Positions 12,547 through 21,708 of a DNA stretch of 64,000 nt are shown here, piece after piece. A program made the position numbers and the translations under genes. Origin of the DNA: Halopseudomonas salegens (lineage in GTDB: Bacteria; Pseudomonadota; Gammaproteobacteria; Pseudomonadales; Pseudomonadaceae). The notes under the pieces were generated by a model that did not search any database, was not told the DNA's origin, and saw only the letters and a program-made list of their open reading frames with translations. Position 1 is the stretch's first letter. Each line of letters starts with the position of its first letter. The stretch is taken from assembly GCF_900105655.1 (NCBI RefSeq), contig NZ_LT629787.1:62001-126000 (forward strand), read 5' to 3'.

Positions 12547-13383
12547 TTATTTGCGCAGCCAGCCTTCTATGCGGCGATTCAACGACGTTTCCGACTGCCC
12601 CGGCAGCAGCGGATGCTGAACCTGATCATAGTTATGGCTACGACCAAGTCGACGGATTTCACGTTCCCGTCGCCGCAGCTGCTCGGGGTCGGGTTCGTCT
12701 CGGCTGTGAATTTCCAGCAGTGGCCTGTCCCAGGCTTCCAGCAGGCGGTGCAAGGGTTCACCCGCCGGCCATGGGCGTGGATCAAGCAGAACAACCTTGC
12801 CGAGGGCTGGATCATTGCTGTCCTGTCCGGCGGTTCGAAGTACCCACCAGGCGGCTTCACCCTGCCCTAGCAGGGCAACCTGTTCGGCACCTTCAGCTTG
12901 CAATGCCAGCCAGGCCTGACGCAGGCGCTGGCGAATTTGCTCGGCATGGGCCTGGCGGGCAATTTCCTGTTCGGCATCGCTCAGATGATCCAGATTGCCC
13001 AGTCTGTCCGGCAAGCTGATCGACAGCGTATGCCAGCCGGCATCACTCAAGTGGCGACGACTGGCAGCAATCAGGCGCGGAGCATCGGCATGCTCGCCAC
13101 GGTCAGCGACCAGCAAAACCCCACCCAGGGGGGCGGGTCGGGCAGCGGGCAGGAAAAGGCCGAGGAAGTTGTCATCACCCGCTTCCAGCTGACGGAATTG
13201 TTCCTTGTCCAGTTCGCGTCGCAACGCTGCTTCTTGTCGACTGCTGCGACTGGGCAGATCAGCTCTTTGACTCAGAGCCGAAGGCTCTGTGGCGGGCGGG
13301 GTGTCGGCCGCCAGCGCATGAACGAATGTGCCCGATAGCAGGGAAAGCGTGCAGAATAACAGCAGGCAAGGGCGTAAGCGCAT
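12547..13383 (-). CDS. DUF3530 family exported alpha/beta-hydrolase-like protein
   Basis: A 278-residue protein with a signal peptide (cleavage near ALA-AD, about residue 26). It resembles the DUF3530 family found next to murU/djlA in pseudomonads. The body looks like an alpha/beta hydrolase: GGVLLVADRGEH, a nucleophile-elbow-like segment LLGQGEAAW where the usual serine is replaced by glutamine, and a C-terminal PLLEIHSRDEPDP. With no clear nucleophile, enzymatic activity is doubtful. It converges with the djlA-like gene with 10 nt between the stops. The ATG at 13381-13383 follows AGGA. Confidence 0.75.
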   Translation of the reverse strand: MRLRPCLLLFCTLSLLSGTFVHALAADTPPATEPSALSQRADLPSRSSRQEAALRRELDKEQFRQLEAGDDNFLGLFLPAARPAPLGGVLLVADRGEHADAPRLIAASRRHLSDAGWHTLSISLPDRLGNLDHLSDAEQEIARQAHAEQIRQRLRQAWLALQAEGAEQVALLGQGEAAWWVLRTAGQDSNDPALGKVVLLDPRPWPAGEPLHRLLEAWDRPLLEIHSRDEPDPEQLRRREREIRRLGRSHNYDQVQHPLLPGQSETSLNRRIEGWLRK

Positions 13384-13471
13384 GGGGGCATCCTGAAACC
13401 GGCAATGGTCGGTACAAGAGTGCACTATCGGGTACAATAGGCGCAAATAATGCTGTTACCGGATATCCGCT

Positions 13472-14146
13472 ATGCCTGATTACGCCATTGCCCCTTCGAT
13501 TCTGTCGGCCGACTTTGCCCGCTTGGGTGAAGAGGTCGATCGTGTTCTTGCCGACGGTGCTGACATTGTTCATTTTGATGTCATGGACAACCACTACGTA
13601 CCCAACCTGACCATTGGCCCGATGGTGTGCAGTGCCTTGCGCAAGTACGGCATCACTGCACCCATTGATGTGCATCTGATGGTCAAGCCGGTGGATCGCA
13701 TCATTGGTGATTTTCTCGAAGCGGGTGCCAGCTATATCACTTTCCATCCGGAAGCCAGTGAGCATGTTGATCGTTCGCTGCAGCTGATCAAGGAAGGGGG
13801 CGCCAAAGCGGGTCTGGTGTTCAATCCGGCAACCTCGCTGGATGCCCTGAAGTACGTGATGGACAAGGTGGATATGGTGCTGCTGATGAGCGTCAACCCC
13901 GGTTTTGGCGGCCAGAAGTTTATTCCCGCTACCCTGGACAAGCTGTGTGAAGCGCGGGCGCTGATTGATGCCAGCGGGCGGGATATTCGTCTGGAAGTGG
14001 ATGGCGGTGTGAATGTGCAGAATATTCGCGCCATTGCCGAAGCCGGTGCCGATACCTTTGTGGCCGGCTCGGCGATTTTCAATCAGCCGGATTATCGGGC
14101 GGTGATTGATGCCATGCGGGCTGAGTTGGCTCAGGTAAAAGTATAA
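13472..14146 (+). CDS. rpe: Ribulose-phosphate 3-epimerase
   Basis: Rpe interconverts ribulose-5-phosphate and xylulose-5-phosphate in the pentose phosphate pathway. The 224-residue TIM barrel shows the family segments [45 protein letters not shown] and VDGGV, with the metal-binding histidines and aspartates in place. A TACAAT box at 13433-13438 may be its -10 element. It is the first gene of the rpe-gph-trpE order typical of pseudomonads. Confidence 0.97.
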   Translation: MPDYAIAPSILSADFARLGEEVDRVLADGADIVHFDVMDNHYVPNLTIGPMVCSALRKYGITAPIDVHLMVKPVDRIIGDFLEAGASYITFHPEASEHVDRSLQLIKEGGAKAGLVFNPATSLDALKYVMDKVDMVLLMSVNPGFGGQKFIPATLDKLCEARALIDASGRDIRLEVDGGVNVQNIRAIAEAGADTFVAGSAIFNQPDYRAVIDAMRAELAQVKV

Positions 14147-14173
14147 ATATTTTGGCTTGCATGGCTTTGCGCT

Positions 14174-14334
14174 GGCAGCAGCGGCTGAAGATCCATGCCG
14201 GACACGCCGTGAATACTTCCCTGTAGGCTCGTAGATGCTCGCAGAAAATTGCTCCTGCATTTTCTGCGCTTCCGCCATCCCTGGCGGTCGCTTGGCATCT
14301 AACGGTACGGCATGGGTCTCCAGCCGCTGCTGCC
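14174..14334. repeat. 161-bp palindromic element with 27-bp terminal inverted repeats
   Basis: The rpe-gph spacer is largely filled by a self-complementary element. Its ends at 14174-14200 and 14308-14334 match as inverted repeats at 25 of 27 positions, beginning GGCAGCAGCGGCTG and ending CCATGCCG on the left arm. Inside are nested pairs: TAGATGC/GCATCTA and GCAGAAAAT/ATTTTCTGC. No coding frame is credible. The layout resembles a non-autonomous, MITE-like or REPIN-like element, or an RNA hairpin in the rpe-gph transcript. Confidence 0.75.
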
Positions 14335-14385
14335 GGTTGGCCGTGTGCGCGCTGTCCGATACAAGACACATGATTGGTGTGCTAA

Positions 14386-15066
14386 GTGACGCGTTTGCAA
14401 AAGTTCTTCCCGGATAAAAGCCCCCAACTCGTCATGTTCGACCTTGACGGTACCCTGATCGACTCGGTGCCGGATCTGGCGGCAGCGGTGGATCGCATGT
14501 TGCAGCAGCGTGGCCGCGCCCGGGCCGGGGTCGACAAGGTGCGTTTGTGGGTGGGTAATGGTGCGCGGGTGCTGGTGCGGCGGGCGCTGGCAGGCAGCAT
14601 TGAGCATGCGATGGTGGATGAGGTTGAAGCCGATGCCGCGCTGGCTGACTTTCTGCAGGCTTATGCGGCGGACCATTCGCGCAGCCAGTTATACCCCGGT
14701 GTGCGTGAATATCTGGATTATCTGCAGCAGCAAGGCACTCCGCTGGCGCTGATCACCAACAAGCCCAGTAGCTTTCTGCCGGATCTGCTCGCTGCCCATG
14801 GCTTGCAACAGCATTTTACCTGGGTACTGGGCGGCGACAGCTTGCCGGTACAGAAGCCCGATCCGGCGGCGTTGCATCAAGTGCTGGCAGAGGCGCAGGT
14901 GAGCGCGCGGCAGGCCTTGTTTGTGGGCGACTCGCGCAGTGACATCCTTGCCGCCCGCGCGGCAGGCGTGCCCGTGGCGGCAGTGACCTATGGGTATAAT
15001 CATGGCCGGCCGATTAGCGAGGAAAACCCTGACCTGCTGGTTGATTCACTGGCTGCGCTCATATAG
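14386..15066 (+). CDS. gph: Phosphoglycolate phosphatase
   Basis: A 226-residue haloacid-dehalogenase phosphatase. Motif I is FDLDGTLIDSVPDL with the nucleophilic aspartate, motif II is ITNKP, and motifs III-IV are KPDPAA with FVGDSRSDILAARAAG. Placement between rpe and trpE supports Gph, which removes 2-phosphoglycolate. An in-frame stop at 14383-14385 forces the start to GTG at 14386 or a later TTG; the Shine-Dalgarno signal is weak. The gene follows the palindromic element at 14174-14334. Confidence 0.92.
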   Translation: MTRLQKFFPDKSPQLVMFDLDGTLIDSVPDLAAAVDRMLQQRGRARAGVDKVRLWVGNGARVLVRRALAGSIEHAMVDEVEADAALADFLQAYAADHSRSQLYPGVREYLDYLQQQGTPLALITNKPSSFLPDLLAAHGLQQHFTWVLGGDSLPVQKPDPAALHQVLAEAQVSARQALFVGDSRSDILAARAAGVPVAAVTYGYNHGRPISEENPDLLVDSLAALI

Positions 15067-15124
15067 CCTACGGACTTCCCACCCGATGGATGAATCAGCC
15101 GTGTTTGTCAGCAACCGCAAACTG

Positions 15125-15169
15125 ATGAGAGTCATCAAAGCGCTCGCCCGCTGGCGTTGGCGTGCCTGA
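15125..15169 (+). CDS. trpL: Candidate trp leader peptide ahead of trpE
   Basis: A 14-codon open frame encodes MRVIKALARWRWRA and stops 71 nt before trpE. Two tryptophan codons separated by one arginine near the C-terminus are what an attenuation leader peptide looks like. Downstream, ACCTGC (15178-15183) and GCAGGT (15193-15198) can pair. No clear T-tract follows that stem, so the exact terminator is unresolved. Attenuation of trpE is described in Pseudomonas putida. The Shine-Dalgarno sequence ahead of the leader ATG is poor. Confidence 0.65.
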   Translation: MRVIKALARWRWRA

Positions 15170-15240
15170 TTGATAGCACCTGCCCCGTGCGCGCAGGTAA
15201 CCGGTTTGTGTGACAATAATTTTGCCCCATGAGGCTGATC

Positions 15241-16719
15241 ATGACTGAAGAAGAATTCAATCGCCTGGCTGGCCAGGACTTCAACCGCATACCGCTGGTG
15301 CGGGAAGTACTGGCTGACCTCGATACCCCGCTGTCTACTTATTTGAAACTGGCCGATGGCCCTTATTCCTACCTGCTGGAATCCGTGCAGGGTGGAGAGA
15401 AATGGGGGCGTTACTCTATTATCGGCTTGCCAGCCCGCACAGTATTGAAGGTGTATGAGCATCACGTCAGCGTACTGATGGATGGCATCGAAACCGAGCA
15501 GCACGAGTGTGCCGATCCGCTGGCTTTTGTCGAAGAATTCAAGGCACGTTATCGGGTCTCGGATATTCCCGGATTACCGCGCTTCAATGGTGGTCTTGTC
15601 GGCTATTTCGGCTATGACTGTGTGCGCTATGTCGAACAACGTCTGGCGCATTGCCCGAACCCGGATCCGCTGGGTAATCCGGATATCCTGTTGATGGTGT
15701 CGGATGAAGTGGTGGTCTTCGACAACCTGGCCGGCAAGTTGCACGCCATCGTGCTCGCTGATCCGGCTGAGGCGGGCGCTTTCGCCGCTGCCAATGCACG
15801 GCTGGACCAATTGCTTGAGCAACTCCGCCAGCCACTGGCTGAGCGCAAGGCATTGTCGCTGGATAATCCCCCGGACTGCGAGCTTGATTACCGTGCCAGT
15901 TTCACTCGCGAGGATTACGAGCGGGCAGTGGATACGGTGAAGGAATATATCCTTGCTGGCGACTGTATGCAGGTGGTGCCGTCGCAGCGTATGAGTATCG
16001 ACTTCAAGGCTGCACCGATTGATCTGTATCGGGCTTTGCGCAGCCAGAACCCGACGCCCTACATGTATTTCTTCAACTTTGGCGACTTCCATGTCGTCGG
16101 TAGCTCGCCGGAAGTGCTGGTGCGGGTGGAGGACGGTGAAGTAACCGTACGCCCGATTGCCGGTACACGCCCGCGTGGCGCAACGCCCGAGGCTGACCTG
16201 GCGCTGGAACAGGATCTGTTGGCCGATGCCAAGGAGTTGGCCGAGCACCTGATGCTGATTGACCTGGGTCGCAACGATGTCGGTCGCGTGGCCAAGGTTG
16301 GCCAGGTCGAGGTGACCGAGAAAATGGTCATCGAGCGTTACTCCAACGTCATGCACATTGTATCCAACGTCAAAGGGCAACTGCTGGATGAGTTGACCCC
16401 GATGGATGCGCTGCGCGCCATTCTGCCCGCCGGCACCCTGTCCGGCGCACCGAAGATTCGCGCGATGGAAATCATTGATGAGCTGGAGCCGGTCAAGCGT
16501 GGCGTCTATGGTGGTGCCGTCGGCTACTGGGCGTGGAACGGCAATATGGATACAGCCATTGCAATCCGGACGGCGGTCATCAAGAACGGCGAGCTGCATG
16601 TGCAGGCCGGTGGTGGCATTGTCGCGGATTCGGTGCCGGCATTGGAATGGGAAGAAACCATCAACAAGCGCCGTGCCATGTTCCGGGCGGTGGCTCTGGC
16701 TGAACAGTCGGCGGTTTAA
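15241..16719 (+). CDS. trpE: Anthranilate synthase component I
   Basis: TrpE converts chorismate to anthranilate with ammonia supplied by TrpG. The protein is 492 residues from the ATG at 15241, which has GAGG seven nt upstream; an ATG at 15229 would add four residues. Chorismate-binding segments include [44 protein letters not shown] and [18 protein letters not shown]. The N-terminal Trp feedback site appears present (residues about 35-50). It is probably controlled by the leader peptide at 15125-15169. The next gene starts 5 nt after its stop. Confidence 0.97.
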   Translation: MTEEEFNRLAGQDFNRIPLVREVLADLDTPLSTYLKLADGPYSYLLESVQGGEKWGRYSIIGLPARTVLKVYEHHVSVLMDGIETEQHECADPLAFVEEFKARYRVSDIPGLPRFNGGLVGYFGYDCVRYVEQRLAHCPNPDPLGNPDILLMVSDEVVVFDNLAGKLHAIVLADPAEAGAFAAANARLDQLLEQLRQPLAERKALSLDNPPDCELDYRASFTREDYERAVDTVKEYILAGDCMQVVPSQRMSIDFKAAPIDLYRALRSQNPTPYMYFFNFGDFHVVGSSPEVLVRVEDGEVTVRPIAGTRPRGATPEADLALEQDLLADAKELAEHLMLIDLGRNDVGRVAKVGQVEVTEKMVIERYSNVMHIVSNVKGQLLDELTPMDALRAILPAGTLSGAPKIRAMEIIDELEPVKRGVYGGAVGYWAWNGNMDTAIAIRTAVIKNGELHVQAGGGIVADSVPALEWEETINKRRAMFRAVALAEQSAV

Positions 16720-16724
16720 GGCAC

Positions 16725-17408
16725 ATGCCAGGCGCAGTAAAACGGCTGATCCTTGCCGTGGTGGTGCTCCTGGCCATGGCTTTGCTCTGGCGCTACTTGA
16801 TCGATATCGGTTGGATCAGCGCTGAAAAGCTGAAGGACTTGCTCTTGCAGGCCTCCGCCTGGCAGCAAAGCATCTGGCTGTTACCGGCACTGATTGTGTT
16901 GTATGTGGTGTCACTCAGCATCATGTTTCCGCTCACGCTACTGGTCGTTGCTACCGGTTTTCTGTTCGATCCGCTCTGGGCGATTCTGTATGCCAGCATC
17001 GGGTCCCTGGCTTCGTCGGCAGTGAGTTATTTTATCGGGCATTACCTGGGGCGTGAAGCGATCGACCAGCATGGTAACGGCAGGATAAAAAGGGTAGGTG
17101 CCTTTATGCAGAGCAATACGGCCTACAGCATGATTGTGATCAATCTGCTCCCCATCGCTCCCTTTACCATGACCAACATGTTGGCGGGTGCCTTCAACAT
17201 GCGTTTTTTGCCCTACATGATTGGCTCGGCTATCGGTCTGATTCCCGGGCTGGTCGCGGTGATTCTGCTGGGTGGTCAGTTGGGCAGGATTTTGCTGGCA
17301 AGTGAGTCAGAGCAAGTCTGGCAGGCTCTGGCTGTTGCGGCTGTGGTGATCGTTGCCCTGGCCGTCATCATTTATCTGACCAACAGGCGGGTTCACCTGG
17401 ACGAGTAG
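16725..17408 (+). CDS. TVP38/TMEM64 family (DedA superfamily) membrane protein
   Basis: A 227-residue inner-membrane protein with about five or six hydrophobic segments. It has the SNARE-associated/VTT domain at about 60-180, including FPLTLLVVATGFLFDP, a re-entrant-like loop and YFIGHYLGREAI. The family is linked to lipid scrambling or transport of polyprenyl or phospholipid carriers, but the substrate here is unknown. It starts 5 nt after trpE and is probably co-transcribed with it. It converges on the glycosyltransferase-phosphoesterase fusion gene, 27 nt away. Confidence 0.85.
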   Translation: MPGAVKRLILAVVVLLAMALLWRYLIDIGWISAEKLKDLLLQASAWQQSIWLLPALIVLYVVSLSIMFPLTLLVVATGFLFDPLWAILYASIGSLASSAVSYFIGHYLGREAIDQHGNGRIKRVGAFMQSNTAYSMIVINLLPIAPFTMTNMLAGAFNMRFLPYMIGSAIGLIPGLVAVILLGGQLGRILLASESEQVWQALAVAAVVIVALAVIIYLTNRRVHLDE

Positions 17409-17435
17409 GCATCGGGACAGACCGTGGCCGCGGTT

Positions 17436-19661
17436 TCAAGTGGCCTGTTCAGCATGAAAAGCGGCCAGCACTTCGCTGTAGAAGCCATCGATATTGTTGG
17501 CGAAGACACTGACATCGTGTTGCTCGGCAACGGCAACTGCGGCGTGTGAGAATTGCAGGCGTTTTTCTTCATTGCCCAGTAACTCGCTCACCTTGCTCGA
17601 CCATATGCCAATATCATCCAGGGTCTTGTAGCCGGTATGGCCATCGTCGATGACATCATCGATACCGCTTGAGCGGATAGCCACGACGGGGAGGCCGGCT
17701 GACATGGCTTCAAGAATAACCATGCCCTGAGTCTCGGATTTTGAGGCAAACACGAAAAGATCGGCCATTTGATAATACGCCGGCATGTCTTCGGGTTTGA
17801 CCGGGCCGGCAAATACGACCCTGTCCGCAACGCCCAGGGATTGTGCATGTTTCTGCAAAAACGCCTTGTCATCCCCCTGCCCAACCAGGACCAGCCGAAC
17901 AGGCTGCTCGGGATTTTTTTGCAGTTCGGCCAGAGCATCGAGCAGGAACTTGATGTTCTTCTCCTTGCCCAGCCGTGAAACACTGATAAGCACCTTCTCT
18001 GTGATGCCCAGGCCGAGCTGTTGGCGCAGGTGCTCTCTGGTCAAACGATGTGGTTGGTTGAAATGCGCAAACTCGACTCCGGTTGGCTGCACAAACAACT
18101 GCCTGTCTACGCCGATCAAGCGTAGATACTCTGCCGTCGAATAGGTGGGTACAACGATACCGTTACACTTGTTGCAGAAGCGCCGGATGATCAGGTGCGA
18201 AATGACGTTGCGGAAGAGTGCGCCCGGGAGTGGTACATAATGTGCGTACATTTCCAGCCGCGTGTGGTAGGTATAAATCACGGGCACGCCCGCCCGTTTT
18301 GCCCGCCACATACCCAACGAGCCCAACCAGAAAGGATGGTGCACATGAACCAGGTCAGGGCGTAACTGGTTCATTTGTTTTTTCAGGCCGGCCTGTAGCG
18401 GGTTGGTCAGACGAAATTCACGACTCTGACCGAAAGACAGCAAGGTACGTACGCGGGTGATGTCCGGCATGGGGGGTGTCGACTTGCCATAATCAGGCGC
18501 GACAATATGCACATGGTGGCCCAGCTGTTTCAATCCTTCCGAAAGCCGCTGGATGGACAAGGTGACGCCGGAGATAAACGGGAAAAAATTGTTGGTGAAA
18601 AAAACGATACGTTTCTTTCGCTGGCGATACTGGCTGTCATCAATACTGAAATGGGTATAAAAATCACGATCCTGGTAGATGATTTCACGCAGTTTCAGGC
18701 CGACCAGCACCAGCACGCTGACGATGATCAGCAGGCGGGCAAGGCTCACGTAAAAGAAGGTATAGATAGCCGACCAGATGCTGTCCAGGGTTCGCAACAG
18801 GGATGATTTGCCGATGTCGGGCGTGATCGGGTTTATTGCAATCTGGTCGCCATTGACCGACACGGCAAGGTAATGATGAAAGCTGTTTTCGCCATCAACG
18901 ATAATGCCGCCACCGCCACCCGTTGTGATGTGCTGCACGCCGTTGATGTTGGTCTCATGCAGTAGTGACAGGTTTGTCGAGAAAACCATATCCACTTCCC
19001 CTTGCTCGATGATCTCGAGTAATTGGCGAGCAATCTCGGGGTCGGAGAAATAGTTGTCTTCTTCAAAGATGGGCGTTTCTTCCAATGGTGGGTGCAGTGG
19101 CAGACCGACAAACAGAAAGCGATTGTCGGCCTCGCTGTTGTCCAGCTCGCGACTTAACCAGTCCAACTGCCAACGATAGGGTGAATTGCCGGTACCATCG
19201 AGGAAGATGAAGTGATTGTTGCCGACAGTGAAAGAAAAGAAATAGGGCCCTAAATACTGGTAATAACGGAAATCACCAAAGTCACTGTTCTCGTTCTCGC
19301 CATAGGTCAAGAGCCAGGGCATTTCCAGCTCTGCAAGCATGTTGAGTAAAGACCGATAATTTTCTTCCGCGCCGCTGCTGACGGCGTTGCCTGCGGAGAT
19401 CAGAAACCTGTGCTCAGACTGATTCAGCACGGGAATCATCTGCTTCTGGAAAATGTTCGAGGAGTTGTTTATGTTGCCGATGACGGCGAATGAAAATACC
19501 TGCTCGTTGCCTACCGAGGCGTGTATCTCTTCGAGCTGCGCAACATGCATCGAAGCGTAGCGGGATTCGGAGAAAAACAGGTACAGCTGGTAGGTTATCA
19601 GTACCAGTACCAGCAAAACGACCAGATAATAAGCAAGTTGGAGTCTGCTGGGCTTTTGCAT
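17436..19661 (-). CDS. Membrane GT4 glycosyltransferase fused to a degenerate phosphoesterase-like ectodomain
   Basis: The 741-residue protein has a membrane helix (9-30), an outside domain (about 50-285), a second helix (about 300-324) and a GT4 glycosyltransferase domain (about 350-735). The GT4 part is complete: FFPFISGVTLSIQRL, HVHHPFWLG, VSRLGKEKN and the donor-site ETQGMVILEAMSAG. The ectodomain resembles a calcineurin-like phosphoesterase, but its metal motifs read GNINN, AGNAVSSG and GENE instead of GDxH, GDxxxxG and GNHE. FVGLPLHPP is still recognisable. Hydrolase activity is therefore unlikely. The GT4 part resembles enzymes that glycosylate diacylglycerol or polyprenyl lipids; the acceptor is not known. 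It sits between trpE and trpG on the opposite strand. Confidence 0.82.
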   Translation of the reverse strand: MQKPSRLQLAYYLVVLLVLVLITYQLYLFFSESRYASMHVAQLEEIHASVGNEQVFSFAVIGNINNSSNIFQKQMIPVLNQSEHRFLISAGNAVSSGAEENYRSLLNMLAELEMPWLLTYGENENSDFGDFRYYQYLGPYFFSFTVGNNHFIFLDGTGNSPYRWQLDWLSRELDNSEADNRFLFVGLPLHPPLEETPIFEEDNYFSDPEIARQLLEIIEQGEVDMVFSTNLSLLHETNINGVQHITTGGGGGIIVDGENSFHHYLAVSVNGDQIAINPITPDIGKSSLLRTLDSIWSAIYTFFYVSLARLLIIVSVLVLVGLKLREIIYQDRDFYTHFSIDDSQYRQRKKRIVFFTNNFFPFISGVTLSIQRLSEGLKQLGHHVHIVAPDYGKSTPPMPDITRVRTLLSFGQSREFRLTNPLQAGLKKQMNQLRPDLVHVHHPFWLGSLGMWRAKRAGVPVIYTYHTRLEMYAHYVPLPGALFRNVISHLIIRRFCNKCNGIVVPTYSTAEYLRLIGVDRQLFVQPTGVEFAHFNQPHRLTREHLRQQLGLGITEKVLISVSRLGKEKNIKFLLDALAELQKNPEQPVRLVLVGQGDDKAFLQKHAQSLGVADRVVFAGPVKPEDMPAYYQMADLFVFASKSETQGMVILEAMSAGLPVVAIRSSGIDDVIDDGHTGYKTLDDIGIWSSKVSELLGNEEKRLQFSHAAVAVAEQHDVSVFANNIDGFYSEVLAAFHAEQAT

Positions 19662-20043
19662 TGAGCTGGGGTGTCTCCATTCTGGCTCGGTTGTTTGATG
19701 GCACGAGTATAGCGGCATCAACCGGTGAAATGTATCGGCCCCGGTGCGCACGAGCCAGGCTGGTGATGTGGACGTCAGGCAAGCCCGGCGTGCTATAATT
19801 TTTGCCTTGAAAAACTCGGGGCAAGCAGCTGCAGGGGTGATGGCAGAATAACGCTGCGAACGTCACTGCGATGGCTTGAAGAGCCAGGAAAAATGCCCGA
19901 TGCCTGAGCATCGTCTGTCCCTGTCTTCTTTGTCTTGCCTGTTTCGGCGTCGGTGCCAAGGTTTAACGTACCGATATTTCACGCCCGGCCTACGCTCATT
20001 TCCCGTAAATAGAGCCACACCCATTGAATACGCAGAGGATGTC
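19662..20043. other. Upstream region shared by the glycosyltransferase fusion and trpGDC
   Basis: This 382-nt divergent spacer holds the promoter for the fusion gene on the minus strand and for trpGDC on the plus strand. From the promoter at 19791-19799 the trpG transcript would have a leader of about 240 nt. I searched that leader for a short frame with clustered tryptophan codons and found none, unlike the trpE leader. An in-frame extension of trpG back to 19876 is open, but its sequence does not resemble TrpG. Confidence 0.5.
19791..19799 (+). promoter_or_regulatory. Extended -10 promoter for trpGDC
   Basis: TGCTATAAT is a perfect extended -10 element (TGnTATAAT). The best -35 match is poor, which is usual for extended -10 promoters. 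It lies about 245 nt upstream of trpG. Confidence 0.55.
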
Positions 20044-20643
20044 GTGTCCAGGATACTGATGATCGATAACTACGATTCCTTCACCTACAACGTGGTGCAG
20101 TACTTTGGCGAGCTGGGTGCCGAGGTCAGGGTCATCCGCAATGATGAACTGAGTATCGAGCAGATCGCTGATCTGCAGCCGGAACGCATTGTGATTTCCC
20201 CCGGTCCTTGCACACCGACCGAAGCGGGTGTTTCCGTGCCGGTGCTCAAGCACTTTGCCGGCCAACTACCGATTCTGGGTATCTGCCTGGGACACCAGAG
20301 TATTGGTCAGGCATTTGGTGGTGATGTGGTGCGCGCACGGCAGGTCATGCATGGCAAGACCAGCCCTGTCTTCCATGACCGGCAGGGGGTGTTCGCGGGC
20401 CTGGAGAACCCTTTGACGGTGACCCGTTACCATTCCCTGGTTGTCAGTCTCGCTACCTTGCCGGACTGCCTCGAAGTGACGGGCTGGACTCAGCATGAGG
20501 ATGGTTCGGTCGACGAAATCATGGGTCTGCGCCATCGCGAATTCTGTATCGAGGGTGTGCAATTCCACCCTGAATCGATTCTGTCCAGGCAGGGGCATGA
20601 GCTCCTGGCCAATTTCCTCGAACAACAAGGTGGCCGCCGCTAA
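20044..20643 (+). CDS. trpG: Anthranilate synthase component II (glutamine amidotransferase)
   Basis: TrpG releases ammonia from glutamine for TrpE. The class I amidotransferase triad is visible: Cys in [15 protein letters not shown], and His-Glu in VQFHPESIL. The start was set to GTG at 20044 ([17 protein letters not shown]), which has AGAGGA six nt upstream and gives 199 residues, close to pseudomonad TrpG. Upstream in-frame codons lack homology. trpD follows after an 18-nt gap. Confidence 0.95.
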   Translation: MSRILMIDNYDSFTYNVVQYFGELGAEVRVIRNDELSIEQIADLQPERIVISPGPCTPTEAGVSVPVLKHFAGQLPILGICLGHQSIGQAFGGDVVRARQVMHGKTSPVFHDRQGVFAGLENPLTVTRYHSLVVSLATLPDCLEVTGWTQHEDGSVDEIMGLRHREFCIEGVQFHPESILSRQGHELLANFLEQQGGRR

Positions 20644-20661
20644 GCCGCACAGGGAGACATC

Positions 20662-21708
20662 ATGGATATCAAACAGGCACTGGCCAAAGTGGTCGAGCAC
20701 ATTGATCTGAGCACGGAAGACATGCAGGACGTGATGCGTCAGATCATGACCGGGCAATGTACGGATGCACAGATTGGCGGATTTCTGGTTGCCCTGCGGA
20801 TGAAAAGCGAGAGCATCGATGAAATTACCGGCGCTGCGCAGGTCATGCGTGAACTGGCGGCCACCGTCGAGATCAAGGCCGAGCGGTTGGTGGATACCTG
20901 CGGTACCGGTGGTGATGGCGCGAATATATTCAATGTATCGACCGCCGCCGCGTTGGTGGTCGCCGCCGCTGGTGGTCAGGTGGCCAAGCATGGCAATCGC
21001 GCAGTATCCGGCAAGAGCGGCAGTGCCGACCTGCTGGAAGAAGCCGGCGTCTATCTGGACCTGAGTCCGGAACAGGTCGCCCGTTGCGTGGAAAGTGTCG
21101 GGGTCGGCTTTATGTTCGCCCCGGCGCATCACGGTGCGATGAAGTATGCCATTGGTCCCCGTCGCGAGCTGGGCATGCGGACCATTTTCAATATGCTCGG
21201 GCCGATGACCAATCCGGCCGGGGTGCGTCATCAGGTGCTGGGTGTATTCAGTGAGCAACTGTGTCGGCCGATGGCTGAAGTGCTGAAACGTCTGGGCAGC
21301 GAGCATGTGCTGGTGGTCTGTGCCAAAGATGGCCTGGATGAGTTCAGTCTGGCCAGCCCGAGTCATGTGGCGGAACTGAAAAACGGTGAGATTCGTGAAT
21401 ACCAGATCAGCCCCGAAGATGTCGGCCTCAAGAGTCAGAGCCTGATCGGGCTCAGCGTCGAGAACCCGCAGGCCTCGTTGACGTTGATCCGGGATGCCCT
21501 GGGCAAGCGTGAAAGCGAAGCCGCCGAGAAGGCTGCCGATATGATCATTCTCAATGCCGGCGCTGCACTCTACGCCATGGATCAGGCGGCAACACTGAAA
21601 GAAGGCGTCGACCTGGCGTCGGATGCGCTGTACTCCGGTCTGGCGCGGGAAAAGCTTGCCGAACTGGTGGCCTTTACCAATGTTTATCGTGAGGAGGCGG
21701 GTCAGTGA
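20662..21708 (+). CDS. trpD: Anthranilate phosphoribosyltransferase
   Basis: TrpD transfers the phosphoribosyl group of PRPP to anthranilate, the second committed step of tryptophan synthesis. The 348-residue protein has the PRPP-binding motif [36 protein letters not shown] and the anthranilate-site segment [10 protein letters not shown]. The ATG follows CAGGGAGA. The stop overlaps the trpC start by 4 nt (GTGA). Confidence 0.97.
   Translation: MDIKQALAKVVEHIDLSTEDMQDVMRQIMTGQCTDAQIGGFLVALRMKSESIDEITGAAQVMRELAATVEIKAERLVDTCGTGGDGANIFNVSTAAALVVAAAGGQVAKHGNRAVSGKSGSADLLEEAGVYLDLSPEQVARCVESVGVGFMFAPAHHGAMKYAIGPRRELGMRTIFNMLGPMTNPAGVRHQVLGVFSEQLCRPMAEVLKRLGSEHVLVVCAKDGLDEFSLASPSHVAELKNGEIREYQISPEDVGLKSQSLIGLSVENPQASLTLIRDALGKRESEAAEKAADMIILNAGAALYAMDQAATLKEGVDLASDALYSGLAREKLAELVAFTNVYREEAGQ

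Noticed and set aside
13259..14371. A 370-codon minus-strand frame opposite rpe
   Set aside because: It runs through rpe, the palindromic element and the divergent promoter region; its translation has no coherent fold and rpe is unambiguous.
19876..20043. A 56-codon upstream extension of trpG
   Set aside because: The extension is in frame but unlike any TrpG, and the GTG at 20044 has a good Shine-Dalgarno sequence and gives the normal protein length.
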